IMG/VR virus record: IMGVR_UViG_3300042895_000135
Location: 1-25,027 of that record
Direction: 5' to 3' (one strand)
DNA from: a virus
Length of the DNA: 25,027 nt
The notes under the pieces were generated by a model. That model ran no database searches and was not told the origin of the DNA. It worked only from the letters and a program-made list of their open reading frames with translations. The translations under genes were made by a program, and so were the position numbers. This document shows positions 8,201 through 14,782 of this stretch, piece after piece; the first letter of the stretch is position 1; each line of letters begins with the position of its first letter.

Positions 8201-8663
8201 GGTCGAGCGCGAGCGTAATGTTGCTGTTGAGTTGCCCGCCGCCGGTCAGGCCGGCCCCGGCAGACACCGTGCGGCTGGACGGCACGTAGTTGGCCAGCAC
8301 GACGGGCGTGTCGACAATGGCCGTGACGCGCCCAGTGGCGTCAATAGTGACGGCCGGGATCGTGTCCGCGCCGCCGTAGGTGTTGGCGACGACGCCCGTG
8401 AAGTCCAACTGCGCAAAGCCCACGCCGTGCGGGATGATCGACAGCGTGCGGTCTTGACTGAGGTCACCGCCGCCCTGAAGACCGTCACCAGTGCCGATGA
8501 CGCGCGTGGACGGCACCGCGCCGACGGCGGCGATGTTGGTGAACTGCACCTTGTACGTGCGCCCGTCGATGACGTACGGCATGTAGCCCAGTGTGCTGGT
8601 ACCAACGTACTCCGGCAGTTGCGTGATCCGCGTGGGGATCAGGTTTGTGGGGACATTGCTCAC
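5220..8663 (-). CDS. Large low-complexity tail fibre protein (1147 aa)
   Basis: A Gly/Thr/Ser/Val-rich fibre of 1147 residues. Recurrent VANGGTG- and LPVANGGTN-type motifs, GTVTSVxGTGTVxGLTLTGT segments and poly-Gly linkers occur throughout, as in many phage side fibres. Residues about 512-668 form a distinct beta-rich region (WGSFWDTTTQTAA, then VTFIHAGVYSLTFSAQL and ELIWSADD) resembling a C1q/TNF-like jelly roll. The C-terminus (about 1050-1147) has SITLMIDDGTAYTVTW and TTGYTVIVLWKVGTTIYGA, a tip domain I recognise from other phage fibres. The GTG start overlaps the upstream stop (GTGA), with GAGGG nine bases before. Role inferred: structural fibre carrying receptor-binding modules. Confidence 0.85.
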   Translation of the reverse strand: MSNVPTNLIPTRITQLPEYVGTSTLGYMPYVIDGRTYKVQFTNIAAVGAVPSTRVIGTGDGLQGGGDLSQDRTLSIIPHGVGFAQLDFTGVVANTYGGADTIPAVTIDATGRVTAIVDTPVVLANYVPSSRTVSAGAGLTGGGQLNSNITLALDPSNATPEPLGAASAGIGLLAAREDHVHPAVDLTDTTETQGVLPLGRGGTGDAISPVVGAVIYADNDSLNQTTAGNAGQLLTSAGGSGAPFWQTLVAGSNITISQGSGTITINATGGGGGGGTVTSVSGTGTVSGLTLTGTVTTSGSLTLGGTLAVTPANFASQTANTFLAAPNGVAGAPTFRAIVAADVPTLNQNTTGTAANVTGTVAVANGGTGQTSYTDGQLLVGNTTGNTLAKATLTAGSGITITNGPGSVTIAATGGGGGTGTVTSVGLSGGTTGLTATSDTTNPITTSGTFTLGGTLAVANGGTNSTSTATAGGVAYGTGTAIVVNAAGPAGYVLTSGGAAPPVWTPVASLAVGTEAYWGSFWDTTTQTAAAINTAYTLTLNSADVENNGVTVVSGSQVTFIHAGVYSLTFSAQLTNTDNSNTAHIANIWIRKNGADVTATDSKFTVPGKFGSVQGAIIGTVNFVLPLAASDYIELIWSADDTSLAVASFPAGTTPVSPVVPSIIFTAVAAAPVGLGYAGVESLTSLTVGTGSRTFTVNTNATDTAFIVGNRVRLVNSSVNYMDGVITAYSGTSMTVLVDGTAGSGTYTAWFVTLTGSVGGVTSFSGNSTGLTPSTPTAGAISLAGTLVAVNGGTGQASYAVGDLLYASTTTALSKLADVATGNALISGGVGVAPAYGKIGLTTHVSGTLPVANGGTNSTATPTAGGVAYGTGTAYAVNTAGTSGQVLTSAGAGAPTWTTPTTGTVTSVTGTAPVVSSGGSTPAISMAAATALVSGYLTSTDWATFNGKGVGTVTSVGGTGTVNGITLTGTVTSSGSLTLGGTLSGVSLTSQVSGTLPVANGGTGATTLTGVVIGNGTSAFTVKTNPTGDFVGTTDTQTLTNKTLTSYTETVFAVVDAAGAVLDPNNGSIQTWTLGASRTPTQANWAAGQSITLMIDDGTAYTVTWTTLGVVWETNGGVAPTLATTGYTVIVLWKVGTTIYGARVGDA

Positions 8664-8980
8664 GCGCCATTACCCTCGGAAAAAGTGAGGAAGTCGTCGC
8701 TGTCCTCGGTGATTAGGAAGAGGTTGCCGTCCTGCGATATAGCACCGGACGGGTTGGTCGGGATAGCAGTATCTGGCCGCGTGAACGGCAGCACGATGTT
8801 GTCCGTCGGCGGAGGCCCGAGGCGGTACGGGTCAAACTGGTCCATGTCCTTGTCGCAGACGCGCAGGCCGGGGAAGTTCGGGTCGGCGTTCAGCTTGTGT
8901 AGCGGCATCTTGATCGAGCAGCGCGAGCAGATGCCGATGCCGAGCGAGGGGTTGCCTCGGGTGTTGAGGAAGCGCGCCAT
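8660..8980 (-). CDS. Zinc-finger-like mini-protein, copy B (106 aa)
   Basis: A 106-residue protein whose first 75 residues are clearly homologous to the protein encoded immediately upstream. Shared features are FLNTRG, the GIGICSRC CxxC pair (Cys18, Cys21), PNFPGLRVC (Cys42) and a DNIVLPF-RPDT end. Three Cys with nearby Asp or His suggest a small zinc-binding fold, but a complete four-ligand set is not certain. Copy B carries an extra C-terminal tail (about 75-106), acidic and hydrophobic (LFLITEDSDDFLTFSEG). ATG at 8980 overlaps the copy A stop (TGATG). Position between neck adaptor and fibre suggests a virion or assembly part; function unknown. Confidence 0.72.
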   Translation of the reverse strand: MARFLNTRGNPSLGIGICSRCSIKMPLHKLNADPNFPGLRVCDKDMDQFDPYRLGPPPTDNIVLPFTRPDTAIPTNPSGAISQDGNLFLITEDSDDFLTFSEGNGA

Positions 8981-9210
8981 CAGGACAGCGGCGTATCGGG
9001 GCGCGGGTGGCGCAGGACGATGTTGTCCTCGACGTTCGCCGGGATGCGCCACGGGTCGAGGTCGTCGAGGTCATTGACGCACACCTTCAGCCCCGGATTG
9101 TTGCGGTCAGACCACAACTCCTCAAGCGGAAACTTGCGCTTGCAGCGGTCGCAGATGCCGATTGCCAGCCACTGCTTGCCGCGCGTGTCAAGGAAGCCCT
9201 CATTTGGCAT
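8980..9210 (-). CDS. Zinc-finger-like mini-protein, copy A (76 aa)
   Basis: A 76-residue protein with FLDTRG, GICDRCKRKF (Cys20, Cys23), NNPGLKVC (Cys44) and an N-terminal-to-C-terminal plan shared with the next gene. It ends DNIVLRHPRPDT. The spacing C-x2-C-x20-C points to a zinc-ribbon-like structure with an uncertain fourth ligand. ATG at 9210 overlaps the adaptor stop (TGATG), so it is coupled to the neck gene. The pair is a tandem duplication in which both copies have stayed intact. Role unknown; connecting neck to fibre is one possibility from position only. Confidence 0.72.
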   Translation of the reverse strand: MPNEGFLDTRGKQWLAIGICDRCKRKFPLEELWSDRNNPGLKVCVNDLDDLDPWRIPANVEDNIVLRHPRPDTPLS

Positions 9211-10196
9211 CAGCGCGTATAGGGGCCGATGTTCGGCTGAATCATCATCGGCGAGTTGTCGCGCTCTTCCATCTGCGCAATCATCAGCGCCTTGTCGGCC
9301 AGCGCGTTCAGCGTCGGCACGAGTTGCGGGTCAACTTCGAGAACCTCAAGTGCCAGCCGGGTGGCGAGCAGTGCGACGATGGCCTCATACCAACGCTGCG
9401 GGATTTCGATCTCCTGCGTCATCGTGCCGACGTCCATGATGTAACGCTGGCGCCACAGGACGATCTGATACGTGGCGGCGCCGGCGTTCGGCACCGGCCA
9501 CATGTGCATGACCGGCTGGTTGACCTGACGGTCGAACCAGTATTGCAGCGGCCGGTTGGACTGGAAACTCTTGTTCGGCAGGTTCGTGTAATCGTCGCGG
9601 TTGATGCGCGCGAGGGGGATTTCCGTGGGCGTGTTGCCGAGGTAAATCTGGCTAAAGTTCAGCGTGCCGCTGGTGGCCAGCACGCGGAAATACTGCGTCG
9701 CGACGCTGCTGTCGAGGTCGTACCACGTCCACTGCCCGGCGACGGCGCTGGGCGTCTCCGTCTGGATGGTGGTCCACGTCACGCTGTCGTCGCTGCGCTG
9801 TAGCGAGATCGGCACTGACGCGGCCGTCCAGAAGACGCCCACAGTCGTCACGAAGGTGGCGTTGGAGAAGTCCACCTCGCGGAACGTCGGGCCGTCGTAG
9901 TTGGCGCCAGTGACTTCCTGCAACCAGCGCAGGTTGCTGTTCAGGATGTCCACCGTGCCAGTGTCGGTCGTGATGTCGCCGACGCCGTCGTACAGCGGGT
10001 AAATCTGCTTCTCAATGCACCACAGGGGGGTGCCTTGGTTCGCCAGCTCGCCGAAGATCAGATACAGCTGATCCTTGGCGATATCGATGTACTCAGCAGT
10101 GATCATCGCGGCCGGAATGCGGCAGCGCCGGAATGCGTTATCGATAACGCGCCCGGTGTTGAAGACTGTCTGCGATACGGTGTTGGAGAATGCCAT
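9210..10196 (-). CDS. Head-tail adaptor (P22 gp4 / tail-tubular-A-like), with inserted beta-sandwich
   Basis: A 328-residue protein. The N-terminal helical part (1-60: RVIDNAFRRCRIPAAMITAE, then QLYLIFGELANQGTPLWC) and the return segment after about residue 190 (PLARINRDDYTNLPNKSF, then LWRQRYIMDVG and EIPQRWYEAIVALLATRLAL) match the plan of ring-forming neck adaptors that bind below the portal. Residues about 100-188 look like an inserted beta-sandwich of discoidin type (SLQRSDDSVTWTTIQT, then WYDLDSSVATQYFRV). I infer that it seals packaged DNA and docks the tail. The ATG at 10196 has GGCGGGG upstream. A strong hairpin at 10273-10300 precedes it. Confidence 0.75.
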   Translation of the reverse strand: MAFSNTVSQTVFNTGRVIDNAFRRCRIPAAMITAEYIDIAKDQLYLIFGELANQGTPLWCIEKQIYPLYDGVGDITTDTGTVDILNSNLRWLQEVTGANYDGPTFREVDFSNATFVTTVGVFWTAASVPISLQRSDDSVTWTTIQTETPSAVAGQWTWYDLDSSVATQYFRVLATSGTLNFSQIYLGNTPTEIPLARINRDDYTNLPNKSFQSNRPLQYWFDRQVNQPVMHMWPVPNAGAATYQIVLWRQRYIMDVGTMTQEIEIPQRWYEAIVALLATRLALEVLEVDPQLVPTLNALADKALMIAQMEERDNSPMMIQPNIGPYTR

Positions 10197-10272
10197 CAGA
10201 CCCCGCCTGCGTGGTTAGAGCAGCAGCCGGCCACCGAGGGCGGGCATTTCTGGCCAATGTCTTGTATCATGC

Positions 10273-10300
10273 GGGGGCCGAGGCTGCAACCTCGGCCCCC
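10273..10300 (-). terminator. Strong hairpin, candidate transcription terminator
   Basis: A perfect 11-bp stem (gggggccgagg / cctcggccccc) with a six-base loop lies just after the stop of the DUF6496-like gene on the minus strand. It is not followed by a clear U-run, so it may be a weak terminator, an attenuator or an mRNA-end protector. Confidence 0.6.
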
Positions 10301-10307
10301 TCGCGGG

Positions 10308-10886
10308 TCAGCAGCTCTTGCCACCCTTTGGCATAGCGGCAAGGCCACCGCCCTTCTTCGCCATCGCGCCGCCCTTGGCGCGCGGGGTCGTGCGCAGCAC
10401 TGCGGCACGATCAGCGGCGTCCATGAGCGACATGCGCCTGCCGCTGTCTACGCTGGCGCCGATCAGCGGCAGGCGCGGGGCCACCGGGACGCGCTTCTTC
10501 ACTTGGCGCATCTCACGCTCTGACATGGCACCGGCTCCGGGTGCGCGACGCATCAGCTCGCGCATCTCTTTGGCTTCCATTTCCGACATGCGGTTGCCGC
10601 TGGCCACGCTGTCGCCGATCGGCGGCATGCGGTTGACGCGGCCGCCGCCGGCCTTCTTCATGGGCATCTTTGCGCCGGCCTTGCGGGCCTCGCTCATGGC
10701 GATGGCCGTGGCCTGCTTCGGGTTGGTCACCGTCGGGCCGCTCTTGCTGCCGCTGTGCAACTTGCCGGCCTTGAACTCGCCCATGACCTTGCCGACCTTG
10801 GCCGCGCCCTTGACGCTGCCGCCCTTGGCGTAGCAGGAGCCGCCGTCCATGTTCGTCATGCGCGTCGTGTTTTTGAAACCGTCCAT
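10308..10886 (-). CDS. DUF6496-like basic phage protein (192 aa)
   Basis: A 192-residue, Lys/Arg/Gly/Met-rich protein. The segment KVGKVMGEFKAGKLHSGSKS followed by KQATAIAMSEARKAGAKMP is what I know as the DUF6496 signature in phage virion clusters. Residues about 75-165 have two related blocks ending in SVASGNRMSEMEA and SVDSGRRMSLMDA, an internal duplication. The C-terminus is a Gly/Lys tail ending KSC. No enzyme motif. The ATG at 10886 is chosen because it follows AAAGG and the upstream 58-residue gene stops two bases earlier. Basic charge suggests DNA or capsid-interior contact, but function is unknown. Confidence 0.75.
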   Translation of the reverse strand: MDGFKNTTRMTNMDGGSCYAKGGSVKGAAKVGKVMGEFKAGKLHSGSKSGPTVTNPKQATAIAMSEARKAGAKMPMKKAGGGRVNRMPPIGDSVASGNRMSEMEAKEMRELMRRAPGAGAMSEREMRQVKKRVPVAPRLPLIGASVDSGRRMSLMDAADRAAVLRTTPRAKGGAMAKKGGGLAAMPKGGKSC

Positions 10887-10887
10887 G

Positions 10888-11064
10888 TCACTTACCTTTC
10901 TTGCGGGCCGCAGCCAAGTTATCGACGAGATTTGGATAGGGGCGACCCGCTGCCTTCGCCCGACGTTTTGCTGCGGCTTTCCGCTTGACGGAAAGGCTCT
11001 CCGGCTCCCCGAGACCCTTCGGGCGTTTCTTGTCCCACACGGGCTTGACGGCGAAGGCACTCAT
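10888..11064 (-). CDS. Small basic protein (58 aa), unknown function
   Basis: A 58-residue protein starting MSAFAVKPVWDKKRPKGLGE and ending RPYPNLVDNLAAARKKGK. It is extremely basic (about one third Lys plus Arg) with a lysine/arginine/alanine-rich helix at 27-40 (KRKAAAKRRAKAAG). The RPYPNLVDN motif resembles short basic proteins that I recall next to DUF6496 genes in other phages. It is set in a tight run, with stop-to-start spacing TGACATG on both sides, so translation is probably coupled. Likely virion or DNA-associated by charge and context; this is inference. Confidence 0.72.
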   Translation of the reverse strand: MSAFAVKPVWDKKRPKGLGEPESLSVKRKAAAKRRAKAAGRPYPNLVDNLAAARKKGK

Positions 11065-11065
11065 G

Positions 11066-11905
11066 TCAGCAGTCCCACTTGCGCAGAGCCAGCGCCTTGC
11101 GCGTCGGGCGTCCCTTGTCGTCCTTCATCGGCCCCTCCATGCCAGTCATCCGTGCGCAAAATGAGCTGCGCCGGGCGGCAGCCTTGGGTGATTTCTTCGC
11201 CTGCTTGGCGCTGACGGGCGGCTTGATGTCCTGCCCCTGCGCCTTGAGTGACGCGCGACCCTTGGCGTTGAGGCCACCCTCGGGGTTCTTGCCCTCCTTG
11301 CGCGTCCACGCGCCGGCGGTGGCGAGGCCACCCTCCTTGAACTGCCGGCGGACGCCGAGGCTGACGTTAGCGCCGCGCGCCGGGTCGTAGCCGCCGGACA
11401 CGGACACCGGGCCGTCCTCGTAGCGCATCTCGCCACCGAAACCCGCGCCGGGTTCATAGCCGCCGGACACGGACACCGGGCCACGCTGATAGCGCGCCTG
11501 AAGCATCCGCAGCTTCATCTCATTGTCGAGGGCGGCGTTCACGCCGACGTTGCCACCGGCTACGGGCATGCCCGCGCCGCCGCTGGCACCCTGAAAACCG
11601 CCACCGGGTCCAAGTTGACCCTGCACGCCGAGGCTGACCGGGCCAGCTTGGCCCTGCACGCCAGCCTGCATACCTGCGAAGCGGCCTCCCATGGGCTGCT
11701 GGGCGCCCATGGGAGGCGCGCCGAAGGGTGCGCCGGGGTTCGGCGCACCTGCGGGCATCTGCTGCGCCATGGGGCCAGCCTGACCGCGCACAGCCGGCTG
11801 CTGCTGATTGGGCACCGGGCCAAGGGGCTTGAGGCGCTGCGACACGCCGAGGGCGTCGTCGATTTGCTGACGGTCTCTCGCTCGCTTCGCCTCAAAGTTC
11901 GCCAC
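11066..11905 (-). CDS. Gly/Gln/Pro-rich protein with DUF6321-like C-terminus (279 aa)
   Basis: The protein has three parts. Residues 1-30 form a short helical head (VANFEAKRARDRQQIDDALG). Residues about 35-180 are low-complexity Gly/Gln/Pro/Ala-rich, with two GPVSVSGGY repeats (142-150 and 165-173). The C-terminal 70 residues read TRKEGKNPEGGLNAKGRASL, KPPVSAKQAKKS, and SFCARMTGMEGPMKDDKGRP followed by TRKALALRKWDC, which I recognise as a DUF6321-type domain, usually a stand-alone phage protein. The GTG at 11905 is chosen because AAGG lies eight bases upstream and the previous gene stops just before. Probably a virion component; function unknown. Confidence 0.7.
   Translation of the reverse strand: MANFEAKRARDRQQIDDALGVSQRLKPLGPVPNQQQPAVRGQAGPMAQQMPAGAPNPGAPFGAPPMGAQQPMGGRFAGMQAGVQGQAGPVSLGVQGQLGPGGGFQGASGGAGMPVAGGNVGVNAALDNEMKLRMLQARYQRGPVSVSGGYEPGAGFGGEMRYEDGPVSVSGGYDPARGANVSLGVRRQFKEGGLATAGAWTRKEGKNPEGGLNAKGRASLKAQGQDIKPPVSAKQAKKSPKAAARRSSFCARMTGMEGPMKDDKGRPTRKALALRKWDC
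11388..11482 (-). repeat. Direct repeat of 26 bases, 69 bases apart
   Basis: The 26-base segment at 11388-11413 recurs exactly at 11457-11482 (begins tagccgccggacacgg on the plus strand). It encodes the two GPVSVSGGY copies, a 23-codon period, and suggests a recent internal duplication. Confidence 0.85.
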
Positions 11906-11916
11906 GGTGGGTGCCT

Positions 11917-12567
11917 TTACGCGGTGGACTGCTGGACGACGGTGACGCGGAGAGTGCCGCTGCCGCTGGTGACCACTCGCACGGCCCTCATGAGGGTCGT
12001 GGTGAAATGCGTCTGGCTGGTTGTGGCGCCGGTCAACGCGGCGACAGGGTGTGCCACGGCGAGCTGCGTGATCGTCGTGTCGAACGGATCTTCGTTCGTG
12101 TACTCGACGGAGTACGTCACGGCACCGGCCAGCTCGTTGCAGGAAATGTTGGTCACCTGATTGGGCACGTAGATGTCGAGGGGCCACCACGCTCCAGTCC
12201 CAAAGGACGAGCTGTTGGGGTTGCCGACGGAGACCGTCTCGGTCGTGAAGACAGTGACGGTTGCGACAGCCACGGAGGTGACAGTCTGGAATAGCTTGGT
12301 CGTGTTCACGGTCGTGTTGTTCGGCCCGGTCACGTTCTCGTAGATCGTGACGCCCGAGGCATCGGTGCCGTTCACGGTGAACACCACAGTCGACAGGTTC
12401 GATGTGCTGGTGAAGGCGACGATGGTCGCGCCGTAGAAGGTGGCAACGCCAGCGGCGGCGTAGACGCCGTCGATGGTCAGGTTGACGCCGTTGACTGGCG
12501 TCTGCGCAGTGGTCACTCCGGTGGCGCTTGCCGCCTGAAACGAGAGTGTCTTCTGAATGGGCCGCAT
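11917..12567 (-). CDS. Putative virion structural protein (216 aa)
   Basis: A Thr/Val/Ser-rich, beta-strand-like protein of 216 residues with no membrane segment and few charges, typical of phage surface or neck structural proteins. It starts MRPIQKTLSFQAASATGVTT and has a dense beta region at 40-120. No family is recognised. It lies between the 147-residue putative virion protein and the Gly/Gln-rich gene. AAGGA precedes the ATG by about nine bases. A decoration or head-fibre role is possible but not shown. Confidence 0.65.
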   Translation of the reverse strand: MRPIQKTLSFQAASATGVTTAQTPVNGVNLTIDGVYAAAGVATFYGATIVAFTSTSNLSTVVFTVNGTDASGVTIYENVTGPNNTTVNTTKLFQTVTSVAVATVTVFTTETVSVGNPNSSSFGTGAWWPLDIYVPNQVTNISCNELAGAVTYSVEYTNEDPFDTTITQLAVAHPVAALTGATTSQTHFTTTLMRAVRVVTSGSGTLRVTVVQQSTA

Positions 12568-12589
12568 GTTGCGTGGTCCTTGCGAATTA

Positions 12590-12613
12590 GGGGCTGGCTG
12601 TCAAGCCAGCCCC
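12590..12613 (-). terminator. Hairpin between two structural genes, candidate terminator/attenuator
   Basis: A perfect 10-bp stem (ggggctggct / agccagcccc) with a four-base loop lies 32 bases after the stop of the 147-residue gene on the minus strand. It is followed by TAATT, not a U-run. It may trim or attenuate the message between the two genes. Confidence 0.55.
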
Positions 12614-12644
12614 CGTTCTGTATCACCAATCGCGAGGGCAGTCA

Positions 12645-13088
12645 CTAGTCCTGCGCGGTGGTCTGCACGTAGGTGTAGGTGACACGCACCTGACCAGCGG
12701 TAGGCTGGCCTACCGAGGTGACCGTAGCCACCACAGTGCCGTTCGTGCCGATGTTGTCCATGGCAGCAAGCTGGGCCGCAGTGTGCGTGGGATACACGCG
12801 CACGCCGGTCTTCGCATTGACGCCGCTGGCGTACGTCGTGGCCCCAGTGGAGGTGCCGACAGACACAGTCGCCGACGTCGCGCTGTTGTACTGGGTCAGC
12901 ACATCAACGACGATCTCGACGATCTGAGAGTTGTACGGCAGATACACGGTGGCGTTCTGCACAAGCGTAACATCGAAGTCGATCAGCACGGTCTGTGAAA
13001 GAACCGCGAAACCGATATTTGGGCCACCAGTGACGCCGGCGTTTTTGTCGCCGGAGGCAAGTGGGCCAGTCCAAGTCGTCTGAGACAT
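12645..13088 (-). CDS. Putative virion structural protein (147 aa)
   Basis: A 147-residue, Thr/Val-rich protein of mostly beta pattern (SQTVLIDFDVTLVQNATVYL, then VEIVVDVLTQYNSATSATVS). It has no signal, membrane or catalytic motif. In this position, between capsid and neck genes, such proteins are often head decoration or connector parts, but I do not recognise the family. GAAGGAA lies about nine bases before the ATG. It is the first structural gene after the endonuclease insertion. Confidence 0.65.
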   Translation of the reverse strand: MSQTTWTGPLASGDKNAGVTGGPNIGFAVLSQTVLIDFDVTLVQNATVYLPYNSQIVEIVVDVLTQYNSATSATVSVGTSTGATTYASGVNAKTGVRVYPTHTAAQLAAMDNIGTNGTVVATVTSVGQPTAGQVRVTYTYVQTTAQD

Positions 13089-13164
13089 ACGTGAGTTCCT
13101 TCGCGAAGAGGTGCTGCTATAGCGACGGCAGCTTTATCACGTCTCCGGGGCGTTGGCTAGATGC

Positions 13165-14715
13165 TCATGGGCGCCGCCATACCCACCGTTTTTTGCCGCA
13201 ATCGAACATGCGCTGCGCGCCCAAAAGGTACGTCATATCGCGCTCGCTGCGGCCGTCGGTGCTTGGGTCAAAGACCTCGGGGGACCGGAGATCGCGGATG
13301 CGCGCCGGTATCTTGCGGCGCTGCCACGCGGTCTTGGGCAGCAGTCCGGTTTTCGGGTGGTACACCTGATAGTCCGGCGCCGACGTCTCCTCTAACGCAA
13401 AGCCCAGTTGTTCGTACAGGCCGCCTGTGAAGTAGCGATTGTCCGAGAAGGACTTCACGGTCTCCGGGTCGCTATCGGCCACGAACGCGGAGAACAGCCG
13501 CGAGGCTCCGCCGGCCACTGACACGCGCGTGGCGTACCGGCTCAACGTCCACACGCGATCCGCGTGCGCCCCGCGATCATTGCCGCCGAAAGTGAACCGC
13601 ATGCAGGCCACCAGCTTGTCGCGGTGGTACAACCCGTACTGCTCGCCGAAGCCGCCGCCACCCTGCGGGTGGTATGCCTCAAAAAATTGCGCGGCCTCAA
13701 CGTGGCCGACACGCCGCAAGTCGCACTTGCGCGCCATGAGCCGCCCACGCCCCTTGCCGAGTGCGTTGCGCACCAACCGCTTTATGGCGTGCGGCCTGTC
13801 CAGCCACTCGCTCTCGTACACCGTCAGCAGCCGAATGCCCTGCGCCTCGCACGCCAGATGTTTGTCGAGGTGGCGAGTGCGATCCTTGCGCTCCTCCTCG
13901 ACGGAAGACGCCGCGTGCCAGTATTCTCCGCAGTATTCGATCGCCAGCGACGCCGAGGGCGCGTAGATGTCCAATTCCTTTGGCGCTATGGTGGCGCGAT
14001 CTCGCGTCCACGTCTCCGCGTAGATAGACACGAAGCGCAGCAGCGCGGCTTCGCCCTTGGATCGGTGGTGCGAGCACTCCGGACACCCGTGGGCGCGCTT
14101 GAGGTGATGCTCGGGCGTCTGGCTGAACAGCCCGTGCTTGGCACACCGGATGTCAATTTTGCTTTTGGCACCCGCGTATCTGACCTCGTCGTAGCCATAG
14201 ACGTCGCCATGCACCTCACGCGCGTCGCGGGCAAACTTCTCGGCAAAGTTGGCGAGCTTCGTGTCCGCCGTCTTGCGCGCCGCGCCGGCCACGTTGCTGC
14301 GGTGCCCGCGCTTGATGGCACCGCAAGTAGGGCAGCCCTTGCCCCCGGAAAGGTGATTGCCCGGCGCTACGTCAAAAGGTCCGTGCACCGGGCAGGTGAC
14401 GGTGAACTTTGTGGTGTTGTTCACGTAAACCGCGCGCTCGTAAGTGTAGAAGCCGTTGTGTCTCGCGCGAGCCGCCGCGAGGACATCGTCTGGCGACGAC
14501 CGCCGCTTTGACGCGCGCACCTCACCTCCGCACGAGGGGCAGCCCGCGCCGTCCTTGCGCAACTGCGCCGGATACTGGCTGAAGAGGCCATGCTCGTGGC
14601 AACGAATGCCAGAGATGCGCTGCAGGGCGCCGGTGTAGCGCGCGGCCGTGAAATCGTACCGTTCCCGCACTTGCGGGGGAAACTTGGCGATCACGTCGCC
14701 CAGTGTCAGTTGCAT
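13165..14715 (-). CDS. Free-standing homing-endonuclease-like protein (zinc modules + Vsr-like EDxHD nuclease)
   Basis: A 516-residue protein. Three zinc-binding modules lie at 39-62, 108-131 and 191-214, each with the pattern C-x2-H-G-x-F then H/Q-L-x(n)-G-C-P-x-C, likely DNA-recognition ribbons. Residues about 220-305 look like a Vsr-like EDxHD nuclease: Glu222 in KGEAALL, Asp249 in KELDIYAP, Glu260-Tyr261 and His267 in IEYCGEYWH, then DKHLACEAQGIRLLTVYESEW. The C-terminal part (about 338-516) has YGLYHRDKLVACMRF, SVAGGASRLF, SFSDNRYFTGGLYEQLGF and FDCGKKRWVW, an accessory domain seen in many phage endonucleases. I recall I-Bth0305I as a founding EDxHD case. AGGACA precedes the ATG. No intron or coding interruption is visible. 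Confidence 0.82.
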   Translation of the reverse strand: MQLTLGDVIAKFPPQVRERYDFTAARYTGALQRISGIRCHEHGLFSQYPAQLRKDGAGCPSCGGEVRASKRRSSPDDVLAAARARHNGFYTYERAVYVNNTTKFTVTCPVHGPFDVAPGNHLSGGKGCPTCGAIKRGHRSNVAGAARKTADTKLANFAEKFARDAREVHGDVYGYDEVRYAGAKSKIDIRCAKHGLFSQTPEHHLKRAHGCPECSHHRSKGEAALLRFVSIYAETWTRDRATIAPKELDIYAPSASLAIEYCGEYWHAASSVEEERKDRTRHLDKHLACEAQGIRLLTVYESEWLDRPHAIKRLVRNALGKGRGRLMARKCDLRRVGHVEAAQFFEAYHPQGGGGFGEQYGLYHRDKLVACMRFTFGGNDRGAHADRVWTLSRYATRVSVAGGASRLFSAFVADSDPETVKSFSDNRYFTGGLYEQLGFALEETSAPDYQVYHPKTGLLPKTAWQRRKIPARIRDLRSPEVFDPSTDGRSERDMTYLLGAQRMFDCGKKRWVWRRP

Positions 14716-14747
14716 TTTGTGTCCTGTCCAGCCGTTGCAGAGTTTGT

Positions 14748-14776
14748 ATCATACAAAGCCGGTGTCGGAATGGCAA
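14748..14776 (-). promoter_or_regulatory. Near-consensus sigma70 promoter for the endonuclease gene
   Basis: On the minus strand TTGCCA (-35, 14776-14771) and TATGAT (-10, 14753-14748) are separated by exactly 17 bases; each hexamer differs from consensus at one base. Transcription would start near 14741, giving a leader of about 26 bases with AGGACA before the ATG at 14715. The -10 lies inside the 7+7 palindrome tttgtat-c-atacaaa (14743-14757), which could be an operator. Confidence 0.75.
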
Positions 14777-14782
14777 TAGCAC

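Noticed and set aside
11906-12190. N-terminal extension of the DUF6321-like protein
   Set aside because: Arg/His/Asp-rich extension overlaps the 216-residue gene; GTG 11905 has AAGG before it.
13564-14511. A 315-codon open frame antisense to the endonuclease gene
   Set aside because: Low-likelihood composition; the opposite strand encodes zinc and nuclease motifs.
10263-14751. Shared heptamer TGATACA (minus strand) in three intergenic gaps
   Set aside because: Such a heptamer is expected a few times by chance in 25 kb, and it also appears in coding sequence near 16560.
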